A stretch of DNA of 45,970 nucleotides from Campylobacterota bacterium (lineage in GTDB: Bacteria > Campylobacterota > Campylobacteria > Campylobacterales > Nitratiruptoraceae). The stretch spans positions 1-45,970 of the forward strand of contig PUXX01000019.1 of the NCBI GenBank assembly GCA_009659895.1. Reading direction: 5' to 3'. This document shows, piece after piece, positions 9,099 through 16,346 of this stretch. The notes under the pieces are model-generated. The model was not told where the DNA came from, ran no database searches, and saw only the letters and a program-made list of their open reading frames with translations. The first letter of the stretch is position 1, and the number at the start of each line of letters is the position of its first letter. Position numbers and translations under genes: made by a program.

Positions 9099-9371
9099 CT
9101 ACGAGAGCTTCGTATCGGCGGTGATACCGTTTTGCTCCAAGAAGTGCTTGAGTTTGACCACCTCGTCTTTGTTGTTGATTTCGTGGTTGTGGACGATGAG
9201 GACCACCTCTTTGCCCTCTTCGTTTTTGATTTTGACGTGGCCTTTTTTGGTATGCTCGATCTCGAAGCCCAAATGAGCCAAAAGGCTCTCCACCCCTCTC
9301 CAGTCCAGATTGGTAGGGATGGGATGGGCGAAGATCTTTTGAAGTTTCTTTTGGAGTTTGCCGATACCCAT
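9099..9371 (-). CDS. HicA/YcfA-like small protein
   Basis: A 90-residue protein (MGIGKLQKKLQKIFAHPIP) with the double-stranded-RNA-binding-like fold expected of HicA/YcfA proteins: a LxHLGFE segment, then KKGHVKI with the candidate catalytic His, and a C-terminal helix. HicA toxins cut mRNA and are held by a HicB antitoxin encoded next door. Here no HicB is visible; the upstream neighbour is a DUF465 protein 1 base away. The gene may be a solitary, domesticated member rather than an active toxin. The family call rests on my own pattern recognition. Confidence 0.65.
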   Translation of the reverse strand: MGIGKLQKKLQKIFAHPIPTNLDWRGVESLLAHLGFEIEHTKKGHVKIKNEEGKEVVLIVHNHEINNKDEVVKLKHFLEQNGITADTKLS

Positions 9372-9372
9372 T

Positions 9373-9603
9373 TTAGAGCCCGTGCTCTTTTTTGTACTTC
9401 ATGACAATCGCATAGGCTTCGTCTTTGAGGCGCAATTTTTCGAGCTTGAGTTTTTCGAGCTCCAGGTCTTCCATGTATTCACGCCCTTCTTCTACGTCGT
9501 GGACAATCTTTTTGAGCTCGTCGTGTTTTTCGATGATCTTATCGAAATGGGGATTTTCTTGGCGGATCTTTTTGATAAGTTCTTGTGGGAATTCTTCAAG
9601 CAT
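9373..9603 (-). CDS. DUF465 / YdcH-family protein
   Basis: A 76-residue, highly charged helical protein. The pattern IRQENPHFDKIIEKHDEL followed by LELEKLKLEKLRLKDE is the characteristic YdcH/DUF465 arrangement of a two-helix coiled coil ending in KLRLKDE. The molecular role of the family is unknown to me. AAGGAG precedes the ATG. It is upstream of, and almost joined to, the HicA-like gene, so the two form a small operon downstream of argJ. Confidence 0.8.
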   Translation of the reverse strand: MLEEFPQELIKKIRQENPHFDKIIEKHDELKKIVHDVEEGREYMEDLELEKLKLEKLRLKDEAYAIVMKYKKEHGL

Positions 9604-9635
9604 AGAGAGCTCCTTTTTTTCTTTTATTGTATCAT

Positions 9636-10814
9636 CTAAGTTCTGTATTCTGCATTAATCTTGACATACTCGTAGCCCAGATCGCAGCCATAAGCGGTAA
9701 ATCTCCCCTCGCCAATTCCAAGATCGCAGATGATGCGAAACTCATCTTTTTTCATGATTTGGTGGGCTTTTTCTTCTTGCTCTTCGTCAAAAAGGATTCG
9801 GCCTTTGTCGTAGACCACGACGTTTTCGAAGGCTATGACGAGGCTCGTTTCGTCGCACTCCACGCCACTGGCTCCGATGGTCGAGGCGATCCTGCCCCAG
9901 TTGGGATCTTCGCCAAAAAGCGCCGTTTTGACAAGGAGGGAGTTGGTAAGAGCCTTGGCGGCTCTCTTGGCCTCTTGATCGTTTCTGGCTCCTTTGACTT
10001 CGAAGGCTACCAGCTTCTTCGCTCCCTCGCCGTCTTTGACGATGAGCAGGGCCAGTTCGTGCATGATTTTGGCCAAAGCGAAGTCGAAAGCCTCTTTCTC
10101 ATAAGCTCCGCTTCGTCCGTTGGCCAATAAAAAGACGCTGTCGTTGGTGGAGGTGTCCCCGTCAACGCTGATGGCGTTGAAAGAGTGCTCGGCGTTTTTA
10201 GCCAGAAGCTCTCGCATATCCGCTCTTGGGATGGCGGCGTCCGTGGCGATGAAGCAGAGCATCGTGGCGAGCTGGGGATTGATCATGCCGGCTCCTTTGG
10301 CTACGCCGGCTATCTTGAAGCTGGTCCCATCTTCGAGGCGCACCTCGAAGCCTATCTTCTTTTCGAAGGTATCGGTGGTCATGATGGATCGAGCGAAGCT
10401 CGCGTCGTCTTTGGCATTTAGATCGAAAGTTTGCACAGCGGCGATGATTTTTTCTTTTGGGAGCCGTACGCCGATGACTCCGGTGGAGCTCATGAAGGGA
10501 TTAAGAGCTGGAAAGGGCAGGGTTTGGAGGATCTCCTCGATATCGGCTATGCCTTGATCGCCCGTCATGGCGTTGGCGTTTTTGGAGTTGACGAGCAAGA
10601 AGTCGCTTTGATTGATTGAGCGGCGTTGGAAATGTTTGATGGGCGCGGCTTGGAAGCGGTTTTGGGTAAAGAGCGCGGCTACGTCGCACGGGGCGTCGCT
10701 ACGGATGAAGCCTACATCGTAGTCGTCCTCTTTGAGTCCCGCTTTGACTCCTGCGCAGTAAAATCCCTCTACGTCGGCGATGGTGTTTTTAAGAGGAAGA
10801 AGCGTGTAGGACAT
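9636..10814 (-). CDS. argJ: Arginine biosynthesis bifunctional protein (ornithine acetyltransferase)
   Basis: ArgJ transfers the acetyl group from N-acetylornithine to glutamate; some members also make N-acetylglutamate from acetyl-CoA. The 392-residue precursor should cleave itself into two chains at the Ala183-Thr184 bond in the motif [14 protein letters not shown], Thr184 becoming the N-terminal nucleophile. Other family segments are [23 protein letters not shown] and GEDPNWGRI. It lies downstream of rpmB, from which a strong hairpin separates it. Whether it is mono- or bifunctional cannot be told from sequence. Confidence 0.95.
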   Translation of the reverse strand: MSYTLLPLKNTIADVEGFYCAGVKAGLKEDDYDVGFIRSDAPCDVAALFTQNRFQAAPIKHFQRRSINQSDFLLVNSKNANAMTGDQGIADIEEILQTLPFPALNPFMSSTGVIGVRLPKEKIIAAVQTFDLNAKDDASFARSIMTTDTFEKKIGFEVRLEDGTSFKIAGVAKGAGMINPQLATMLCFIATDAAIPRADMRELLAKNAEHSFNAISVDGDTSTNDSVFLLANGRSGAYEKEAFDFALAKIMHELALLIVKDGEGAKKLVAFEVKGARNDQEAKRAAKALTNSLLVKTALFGEDPNWGRIASTIGASGVECDETSLVIAFENVVVYDKGRILFDEEQEEKAHQIMKKDEFRIICDLGIGEGRFTAYGCDLGYEYVKINAEYRT

Positions 10815-10840
10815 GAAAGAGCCTTTGAAAAAGGAGGGTG

Positions 10841-10863
10841 GTAACCGAAAGGGATTCGGTTAC
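10841..10863 (-). terminator. Hairpin terminator at the end of rpmB
   Basis: GTAACCGAA and TTCGGTTAC form a perfect 9-base-pair stem with a 5-base loop. On the minus strand it is followed by CACCCTCCTTTTTC, a moderate U-tract. The stem includes the rpmB stop codon, so it lies partly inside the gene. It probably ends or reduces transcription between rpmB and argJ. Confidence 0.65.
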
Positions 10864-11063
10864 AGGTCGATCTGGAAGTTCTTCTTTTTGAGGATGCGAA
10901 GTCCCTTGGCGCTCACTTTGATCTTCTTGCGTGTTCCGTCGGGAAGCGTGACGCGCACTGTTCTGATGTTGGGCAAAAATCTTCTTTTTGTCTTGTTGTT
11001 GGCGTGGCTGACGTTGTGCCCGCTCATCGGTCGTTTACCAGTTATTTGACATACCTTGGACAT
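10860..11063 (-). CDS. rpmB: 50S ribosomal protein L28
   Basis: A 67-residue basic ribosomal protein of the large subunit. The start chosen is the ATG at 11063 ([20 protein letters not shown]), which matches the family N-terminus; an upstream in-frame ATG would add 11 unrelated residues. The core [18 protein letters not shown] and the end [14 protein letters not shown] are typical. It has its own -10 element, and a hairpin overlaps its stop codon. Confidence 0.97.
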   Translation of the reverse strand: MSKVCQITGKRPMSGHNVSHANNKTKRRFLPNIRTVRVTLPDGTRKKIKVSAKGLRILKKKNFQIDL

Positions 11064-11095
11064 ATCCCGATCCTTACAATGAATTTTAGTTTGCA

Positions 11096-11101
11096 ATTAT
11101 A
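11096..11101 (-). promoter_or_regulatory. Putative -10 element of rpmB
   Basis: On the minus strand GGCTATAATTGC carries a consensus TATAAT 32 bases upstream of the rpmB ATG. A T-rich stretch with TAGCAAAAAC precedes it. Confidence 0.55.
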
Positions 11102-11153
11102 GCCGTTTTTGCTAAAAAATAGCTTAATTTAAAGTTTGTTTTAGGAAATGCTT

Positions 11154-11171
11154 TTGCTATAATTATAGCAA
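11154..11171. promoter_or_regulatory. Perfect 18-bp palindrome with -10 boxes on both strands
   Basis: TTGCTATAATTATAGCAA reads the same on both strands. It contains TATAAT on plus (11158-11163), 27 bases before the rpe ATG and preceded by the typical TTTTGC. It also contains TATAAT on minus (11162-11167), pointing to rpmB. It probably serves as the rpe promoter and may act in both directions. Confidence 0.55.
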
Positions 11172-11190
11172 TTTTTCTCAAAGGCGTGTT

Positions 11191-11829
11191 ATGCTGGTAG
11201 CTCCGAGTATCTTGAGCGCGGATTTCGGTATCTTGGCCAAGGAGGTGGTGGCGGTCTGCGAAGCGGGAGCCGATCTGGTACACGTAGATGTGATGGACGG
11301 CCACTTCGTGCCCAACATGACCATAGGCCCGGTGGTTGTACAATCGGTCGCCGAAGTGGCGACGAAGCCTTTGGACGTGCATCTGATGGTGACGGACAAC
11401 GCCTTCTTCGTCGAGCTCTTCGCCCCTTTGAAGCCCGGATACATCTCCTTTCACTACGAAAGCGAGCATCACCACCACCGCGTCGCGCAAAAGATCAGGA
11501 GCTATGGCATCTCCCCTGCCATCGTCATCAATCCCGCTACGCCCGTCAGCGTCCTCGAAGAGATCGTCAAATATGTCGATATGGTGCTTTTGATGAGCGT
11601 CAACCCGGGATTTGGCGGACAAAAATTCATCCCTATCTACGATAAGATAAAAGCGTGCAAAGAGCTCATAGAAGCCAAAAATCCCGACTGCCTCATCGAA
11701 GTAGATGGCGGCGTGAACGACGAAAACGTGCGAAAACTCAAAGAAGCTGGCGCGGATGTGGTGGTAGCCGGCAGTTATGTGTTCGGCCATAAAGATTACG
11801 CGGCGGCCATCAAGAGCCTCAAGGTCTGA
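11191..11829 (+). CDS. rpe: Ribulose-phosphate 3-epimerase
   Basis: Rpe interconverts ribulose-5-phosphate and xylulose-5-phosphate in the pentose phosphate pathway. The 212-residue TIM-barrel protein shows APSILSADFGILAKE at the N-terminus, the metal-binding HVDVMDGHFVPNMT and LDVHLMV, the sugar loop VNPGFGGQKFI, and the acid DGGVN near 170. All are complete. It is 2 bases from trpF, so the two are co-transcribed along with the downstream exonuclease gene. Confidence 0.96.
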   Translation: MLVAPSILSADFGILAKEVVAVCEAGADLVHVDVMDGHFVPNMTIGPVVVQSVAEVATKPLDVHLMVTDNAFFVELFAPLKPGYISFHYESEHHHHRVAQKIRSYGISPAIVINPATPVSVLEEIVKYVDMVLLMSVNPGFGGQKFIPIYDKIKACKELIEAKNPDCLIEVDGGVNDENVRKLKEAGADVVVAGSYVFGHKDYAAAIKSLKV

Positions 11830-11831
11830 TC

Positions 11832-12422
11832 GTGCGGGTCAAGATCTGCGGCATCACCAACCTCCAAGACGCCCTCGCGGCCGTTGACGCCGGTGCGGAC
11901 GCGCTGGGCTTCGTCTTTTATGAGAAGTCTCCAAGATACATCACTCCAAAAGAGGCGGCTCGCATCGTGGAGCAGTTGCCGCCCTTCGTGGAAAGAGTAG
12001 GGCTCTTCGTCCATGAAAGCCCCGAAAATATCGATGAGATATGCCGCCAAAGTGGTATGAGTCTGGCCCAGATCCATTTCGACGTGGAAGAGGATTTTTT
12101 CCAAAAGCTCACTATCAAAGCCTTGCCGGTGGTGCGAGCGAGGCAGCCAGAAGACATAGAGAAGTTCGCCGATCGCTACAGACTCGTGGACGCCTTCGTG
12201 GAGGGGTATGGAGGCAAGGGAGAGAGAGTGGCGCTGGAGTGGTTTAAGGATGCGGACTGCTCTAAGATTGTCCTTGCCGGTGGCCTGACGCCCCAAAACG
12301 TGGAGGAGGTGAAGCCCTACGGGTTTTACGGCGTGGACGTAAGTAGTGGCGTAGAAGCTACCAAGGGCAAGAAGGATCCCAAAAGAATCAAAGAGTTCAT
12401 ACAAAGAGCGAAATTTGAATAA
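11832..12422 (+). CDS. trpF: Phosphoribosylanthranilate isomerase
   Basis: TrpF isomerises phosphoribosylanthranilate in tryptophan synthesis. The 196-residue TIM-barrel protein starts at GTG (MRVKICGITNLQDALAA); the Cys in KICGIT is the expected catalytic residue. GADALGFVFYEKSPRYI, LAGGLTPQNVEEV and GVDVSSGVE are family segments, the last holding the phosphate site. No other trp genes are nearby, so the gene is separated from the rest of its pathway. Its stop overlaps the start of the next gene. Confidence 0.95.
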   Translation: MRVKICGITNLQDALAAVDAGADALGFVFYEKSPRYITPKEAARIVEQLPPFVERVGLFVHESPENIDEICRQSGMSLAQIHFDVEEDFFQKLTIKALPVVRARQPEDIEKFADRYRLVDAFVEGYGGKGERVALEWFKDADCSKIVLAGGLTPQNVEEVKPYGFYGVDVSSGVEATKGKKDPKRIKEFIQRAKFE

Positions 12423-13245
12423 GATCGAAAAACTGGCTCAAAAACTGATCAAAAAAAGCTATCCCAAAGAGCAGTTTTTGGGGATGTTGCAGACACTTTT
12501 CGGGATGTTCGAAGATCCCGAGATCATCTATCAGACACTCATCGCCAGAGGGTTTCCTTTGGAGGAGAAGGAGGGCAAGGTCACGCTCAAGACGGCAAAG
12601 ACCCCCTACCGCCACCAAGAGTACGTGGTGGTCGATATCGAGACCAGCGGCTCCAAGCCGGAGCACTCCCAAGTGATCGAGCTTGGGGCCATCAAGTTTC
12701 GAGGCGATCGCATCGTCGATCGGTTCGAGAGCTTCATCTACGCCGACGAGGTGCCCGAATATATCACCAAACTCACCGGCATCGAGCAAAAGCATCTCGA
12801 CGACGCTCCCAGCCAAAAGGATGTATTGCGCCGTTTCAAGGAGTTCTTGGGCGATGCCGTCTTCGTTGCCCACAACGTCAACTTCGACTACAACTTCATC
12901 TCCTCCAAGCTGGAGCAGTTAGGACTGGGGAGGCTTGCTAATAGAAAGATCTGCTCTATCGATCTGGCCAGAAAGACGATAGAGAGCGAGCGCTACGGGC
13001 TGGAGTTTTTAAACGAGGCGCTGGGAATCAACACGGCGGTGAGCCATAGAGCCTACGCCGACGCGCTGACGGCCTACAAGATCATGCAGATGGCACTGGC
13101 ACGGGTGCCCAAAGAGATCAAGAGCACCGAAGATCTCATCGCCTTTAGCAAAAGGGCCAAAAACAGGACCAAAAAGAGCCGGCCCCAAAAGCAGGCTCAC
13201 AAGAAAGAGGAGACGAGCCAAAAAAGTGCGATGGGGACGAAGTAG
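12415..13245 (+). CDS. DnaQ-like 3'-5' exonuclease
   Basis: A 276-residue exonuclease of the DEDD superfamily, related to the epsilon subunit of DNA polymerase III. An N-terminal ~65-residue extension of unknown role is followed by the exonuclease domain at about 68-230. It has VVVDIETSGSKP (Exo I, Asp and Glu), HNVNFDYNFI (Exo II, Asp) and HRAYADALTAYKI (Exo III, His and Asp), so the active site is complete. The tail is very basic (AKNRTKKSRPQKQAHKKEE). It starts at TTG, overlapping the trpF stop by 8 bases. Its last 49 bases overlap the convergent deformylase-like gene. Confidence 0.85.
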   Translation: MNKIEKLAQKLIKKSYPKEQFLGMLQTLFGMFEDPEIIYQTLIARGFPLEEKEGKVTLKTAKTPYRHQEYVVVDIETSGSKPEHSQVIELGAIKFRGDRIVDRFESFIYADEVPEYITKLTGIEQKHLDDAPSQKDVLRRFKEFLGDAVFVAHNVNFDYNFISSKLEQLGLGRLANRKICSIDLARKTIESERYGLEFLNEALGINTAVSHRAYADALTAYKIMQMALARVPKEIKSTEDLIAFSKRAKNRTKKSRPQKQAHKKEETSQKSAMGTK

Positions 13246-13976
13246 AGTCCCACGGTGCCGATGATGTTGGCGTTTTGGCAGGAGGTGCAGTTTTTGTACT
13301 TTTTGGTCTCGTATCTGGCATAAGCGGCGTAGAAAAGCAGCCACGCCGTCTCAAGAGCGAAAAGGGCACCGCCGTGCTCAATGACGAAGCGGGTAAGATC
13401 GCTAAAAAGAGCGATGACCAGCGCCACGGCGTGGAGGACTAAAAAGAAGCGAAGAGCCGCTAAGATACGGTCTTTGACGAAGTAGGTAGGGCAGGCGTCC
13501 ACGAAGCCGTACTCTTTAAAAAACTTCTTAAGCTCCTTTTTGTTGAGCTTATCGAAGAGCATCCCGCCAAAAATCATATCGATCTTTCTTTGCATCAAGA
13601 CCGCATCTTCCCCATCGAGCTCCATGAAGCGATCGTTTCCCTCCATATCTTGATACATGATCTTGATTTTTGGGAAGCGCTTGACGTCGATGGTGGCTCC
13701 CGGCAGGCTCTCGTCGCTCTCGCTGCTAATGAACGGCTCACCGCTATGGGCGAAGATGGTGGGATTGACGAGGGGGATATACTCTCCATCCTTTTCAAAA
13801 ACGATCACACGTCTTGCCACACCTATCTGGATGGCGCTGAGAGCTTTGAGGTTGTGCTCTTTTGCCGTAGCTATCATTCTATCCACAAGCTCTTTGAGTC
13901 CCGGATCGTCGAAATGACGCACATATCCTGAGATCTGCAAAAGAGTGGTGTCGGGGTATGTCAAAATCTCTGCCAT
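13197..13976 (-). CDS. Degenerate peptide-deformylase-like protein with membrane tail
   Basis: The ATG at 13976 gives 259 residues (MAEILTYPDTTLLQISGYV). Residues 1-165 follow the peptide deformylase fold order, but every catalytic motif is altered. The GxGxAAxQ motif reads ALSAIQIG (44-51). The EGCLS motif with the metal-binding Cys reads DESLPG (88-93). The QHExDH motif with the two metal-binding His reads MQRKIDM (128-134). Deformylase activity is therefore unlikely. Residues ~170-259 add about three hydrophobic helices and a CTSC pair (Cys230, Cys233). The role may be binding or structural. It overlaps the exonuclease gene tail-to-tail by 49 bases. Confidence 0.75.
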   Translation of the reverse strand: MAEILTYPDTTLLQISGYVRHFDDPGLKELVDRMIATAKEHNLKALSAIQIGVARRVIVFEKDGEYIPLVNPTIFAHSGEPFISSESDESLPGATIDVKRFPKIKIMYQDMEGNDRFMELDGEDAVLMQRKIDMIFGGMLFDKLNKKELKKFFKEYGFVDACPTYFVKDRILAALRFFLVLHAVALVIALFSDLTRFVIEHGGALFALETAWLLFYAAYARYETKKYKNCTSCQNANIIGTVGLYFVPIALFWLVSSFL

Positions 13977-14000
13977 TGGTCGCCTTTGAAAATGATGGGA

Positions 14001-14019
14001 TTGGGGCACAGGGCCCCAA
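14001..14019 (-). terminator. Hairpin after the sqr operon
   Basis: TTGGGGC and GCCCCAA form a perfect 7-base-pair stem with a 5-base loop, 5 bases beyond the stop of the 59-residue gene. On the minus strand TCCCATCATTTTC follows, a weak U-tract. It probably separates the sqr operon from the deformylase-like gene. Confidence 0.5.
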
Positions 14020-14024
14020 GAGGT

Positions 14025-14204
14025 TTAGTGGTGGCTTTTTGAGACCACTTTGAGCATTTTGAGGTTGATGATGATGAATCGAATAATCTGCCAGATGATG
14101 CACTTTCTTAGAAATCTTTGAAAAGGCCCGGGAATCATCGTCCCAAAAGTCTTCCCGTCGTATGGGTTGATATTCTTTTGAACCTCGATATAATCTTTTG
14201 CCAT
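14025..14204 (-). CDS. Small basic membrane-associated protein next to sqr
   Basis: A 59-residue open frame (MAKDYIEVQKNINPYDGKTF) preceded by AAGGAGA at the right distance before ATG. The middle and end are hydrophobic and basic (FLRKCIIWQIIRFIIINLK, then a KVVSKSHH tail), suggesting one membrane-lying helix. It starts 17 bases after the sqr stop on the same strand and is followed by a hairpin, so it is the last gene of the sqr operon. It could help dock or assemble the enzyme at the membrane; that is inference from position only. I do not recognise a family. Confidence 0.75.
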   Translation of the reverse strand: MAKDYIEVQKNINPYDGKTFGTMIPGPFQRFLRKCIIWQIIRFIIINLKMLKVVSKSHH

Positions 14205-14221
14205 TGTCTTTCTCCTTAATC

Positions 14222-15682
14222 TTATTCAGGAATGAGCGTCCAGCCGGGCTTGAGCTGGGCTTTCCACATAAACATATGATGCAAGATGTGCTTGATCCAG
14301 TGAGCTGCTAGACCGATCTCGCCGAATGTATACTCTGGATCTCGACCGGTTCCGGGGTATTTGTCGTAATCAGGTACCACCGGATAGACCGTGAGTGCTA
14401 CCGCGCTTCCGTCAAGCAACCCTTTTCCGGTAGAAGCCACACACGCTGCTCCCATTTCTGCCATAGAGGCCGTGTGTCGTGGCTTGTCGCTTTGTCCTTC
14501 GATCATCTCTACGATATTTTTTGCCACCGTTTTTCCGATGATAGCCGAAGGCATACCGGTTCTTGGAGGTGCCGGGGTGATAGGCGTGCCGTTGACGGAC
14601 TTGGCCGGTTTGCTGATAGGATGCGGAGGTGCGAAAGCAATACCTACGGCATACATGTTGTTGTAGTCTGGGTTTTGGTAGATTTTTGGCCAGTCGGAAG
14701 CTTTCCACTCCTCAAAAGGCTTTTGGGTATAGTCCGCGTCCACTTTCATAAAGCCGTTTGGAGCGAAGACCTTGTCGGTGATGTCGTTTCCGGCTTTGTC
14801 GTAGGCCTTGAGCCCCACACCACTAAATGGAGGAATGAGCATCGCAAAATCAAACTCCTCCTCACCCTCAGTGCCATCAAGAAGCTCATAGTGGAGTTTG
14901 CCTTTTTGCACCTCTTTGACATGGGCTCCCGTGATCCAGTCCACTCCCTTTTCGGTAAAGAGCGACTCCATCATCACCTTGCTAGAGACAATGTGTCCGC
15001 CCCACTTGAGGTGAACGCCAGCAACTCCGAAGTCTCCCAAGAACTGCTCGTTGGAGATCCATTTGATATCCGCTTTGTCTCTGACTCCGGCTTTGTTGAG
15101 CTCATGCTCGATGTTGAAGATATACTCGAAAGCCGCCCCTTGGCAGGTACACATACCGTGTCCCGTACCGATCAAGAATTTTTGGCGCTCGCCTTTTTTC
15201 ATCTTCTCAATAGCGTTTTGAAGGTGGGTGTTGGCCTCTGCAGCGTGGAGGTAGGTACATACCGAGAGGCTGTTGCCCTCATCGGGTCCTAGTCCTGGAG
15301 TCGCCGCGAAGTTGAGTTTCGGGCCTGTGGCGTTGATGAGGTAGTCGTATTCGACCTCTTCGGTCTGGCCCTGTTTGTTGGGATCGGTATATTCGATGGT
15401 CACGAAAGGCTTGTCGCTTCCCTCTTTGCCTTCGGGATGGATGGAGACCGCTTTGGCTTGTTTGAAGTCGATCCCCGCTTTGGCGTAGACGGGAGCTAGC
15501 TCGAAAGTGACATCTTCGGGTGTCATCTGGCCGACACCTACCCAGATGTTGGATGGAATCCAGTTCCATTTACTGTTTGGAGATACTACTACTACTTCAT
15601 GTTTATCTCCAAGCCAGTGTTTTGCAAAAGTAGCAGCAGTATGTCCAGAGACACCTGCACCTAACACAACGATTCTTGCCAT
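14222..15682 (-). CDS. sqr: Sulfide:quinone oxidoreductase family flavoprotein
   Basis: Oxidises sulfide and passes electrons to the membrane quinone pool, at the periplasmic side of the inner membrane. The 486-residue protein begins with the FAD-binding motif VVLGAGVSGHTAA. Redox cysteines are present in MCTCQGAAFEY (about residue 170-180) and in GAACVASTGKG (about 420), as expected for SQR. The segment PSNIWVGVGQ matches the flavoprotein core. No signal peptide is seen, which is usual for SQR. The C-terminus (HWIKHILHHMFMWKAQL) is amphipathic and may bind the membrane. I could not assign one of the numbered SQR types. A small gene follows in the same operon. Confidence 0.88.
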   Translation of the reverse strand: MARIVVLGAGVSGHTAATFAKHWLGDKHEVVVVSPNSKWNWIPSNIWVGVGQMTPEDVTFELAPVYAKAGIDFKQAKAVSIHPEGKEGSDKPFVTIEYTDPNKQGQTEEVEYDYLINATGPKLNFAATPGLGPDEGNSLSVCTYLHAAEANTHLQNAIEKMKKGERQKFLIGTGHGMCTCQGAAFEYIFNIEHELNKAGVRDKADIKWISNEQFLGDFGVAGVHLKWGGHIVSSKVMMESLFTEKGVDWITGAHVKEVQKGKLHYELLDGTEGEEEFDFAMLIPPFSGVGLKAYDKAGNDITDKVFAPNGFMKVDADYTQKPFEEWKASDWPKIYQNPDYNNMYAVGIAFAPPHPISKPAKSVNGTPITPAPPRTGMPSAIIGKTVAKNIVEMIEGQSDKPRHTASMAEMGAACVASTGKGLLDGSAVALTVYPVVPDYDKYPGTGRDPEYTFGEIGLAAHWIKHILHHMFMWKAQLKPGWTLIPE

Positions 15683-15714
15683 ATTAGCCCCTTTTTAGAT
15701 TTTGAGTGCAATGT

Positions 15715-15720
15715 ATTATA
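15715..15720 (-). promoter_or_regulatory. Putative -10 element of sqr
   Basis: On the minus strand GCTCTATAATACAT lies 32 bases before the sqr ATG, downstream of a very A/T-rich stretch (15730-15765) that may act as an UP-like element. AAAAGGGG precedes the ATG. Confidence 0.5.
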
Positions 15721-15809
15721 GAGCTTTTCGGTTTAAAAAAAAATTATAAAAAAAATAATGTAACTTTCTGTTTTAAGGCGAATAACCGGCAGTTATTATT
15801 TGAATAAAT

Positions 15810-16346
15810 TTATCTTATATTGTTGCGGTACTCCTCTTTGAAAGCGACATAGCGGCGAGCACTAGCGTAGAGCTCTGCGACCTCTTCGTCGCTAAGATGG
15901 CGCACGACTTTTGCGGGGCTTCCTAGGATGAGGCTGCGGGGCGGAAATACTTTGCCGCCTGTGACCAGGCTGCCGGCTCCCACGATCGACTCCTTGCCGA
16001 TCACCGCTCCGTCTAAGATGGTGGAGTTCATGCCGACAAGACAGGCGTCTTCGATGGTGCATCCGTGCAGCATCACCCGATGGCCTATGGTGACGTCACT
16101 GCCGATGATGGTAGGATATCCATCGCTCATGTCGGGCTTTTTGTAATGGGTGACGTGGATCATCGACAGATCTTGGATATTGGTGCGATCGCCTATTTTG
16201 ATGAAATGCACGTCGCCTCGTATCACGCAGCCAAACCACACAGAGCACTCTTCGCCGAGCTCCACGTTGCCGATGATGGTGCTATCGGGAGCGAACCACG
16301 TCTTTTCGCCCCATGAGGGGAACCACTCTTTGTAGCGTAAAATCAT
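15810..16346 (-). CDS. Gamma-class carbonic anhydrase family protein
   Basis: A 178-residue left-handed beta-helix protein of the gamma carbonic anhydrase / YrdA group. Hexapeptide repeats run through residues ~20-150 (DSTIIGNVELGEECSVW, GSDVTIGHRVMLHG). The metal-binding His set is consistent with HVTHYKKPD and with IGHRVMLHG. Members bind a metal and may hydrate CO2, but many have no proven activity. Its ATG overlaps the ppk stop (ATGA), so it is translated with ppk. A beta-class carbonic anhydrase lies on the other side of ppk. Confidence 0.88.
   Translation of the reverse strand: MILRYKEWFPSWGEKTWFAPDSTIIGNVELGEECSVWFGCVIRGDVHFIKIGDRTNIQDLSMIHVTHYKKPDMSDGYPTIIGSDVTIGHRVMLHGCTIEDACLVGMNSTILDGAVIGKESIVGAGSLVTGGKVFPPRSLILGSPAKVVRHLSDEEVAELYASARRYVAFKEEYRNNIR

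Noticed and set aside
11086-11790. 234-codon open frame on minus, opposite rpe
   Set aside because: Antisense to rpe; composition (many His, Val, Asp) is that of a shadow frame.
15781-15797. AATAAC / GTTATT inverted repeat as a terminator for the gamma carbonic anhydrase gene
   Set aside because: The 6-bp A/T-rich stem has no U-tract on the minus strand; it may be an operator but nothing supports a specific call.
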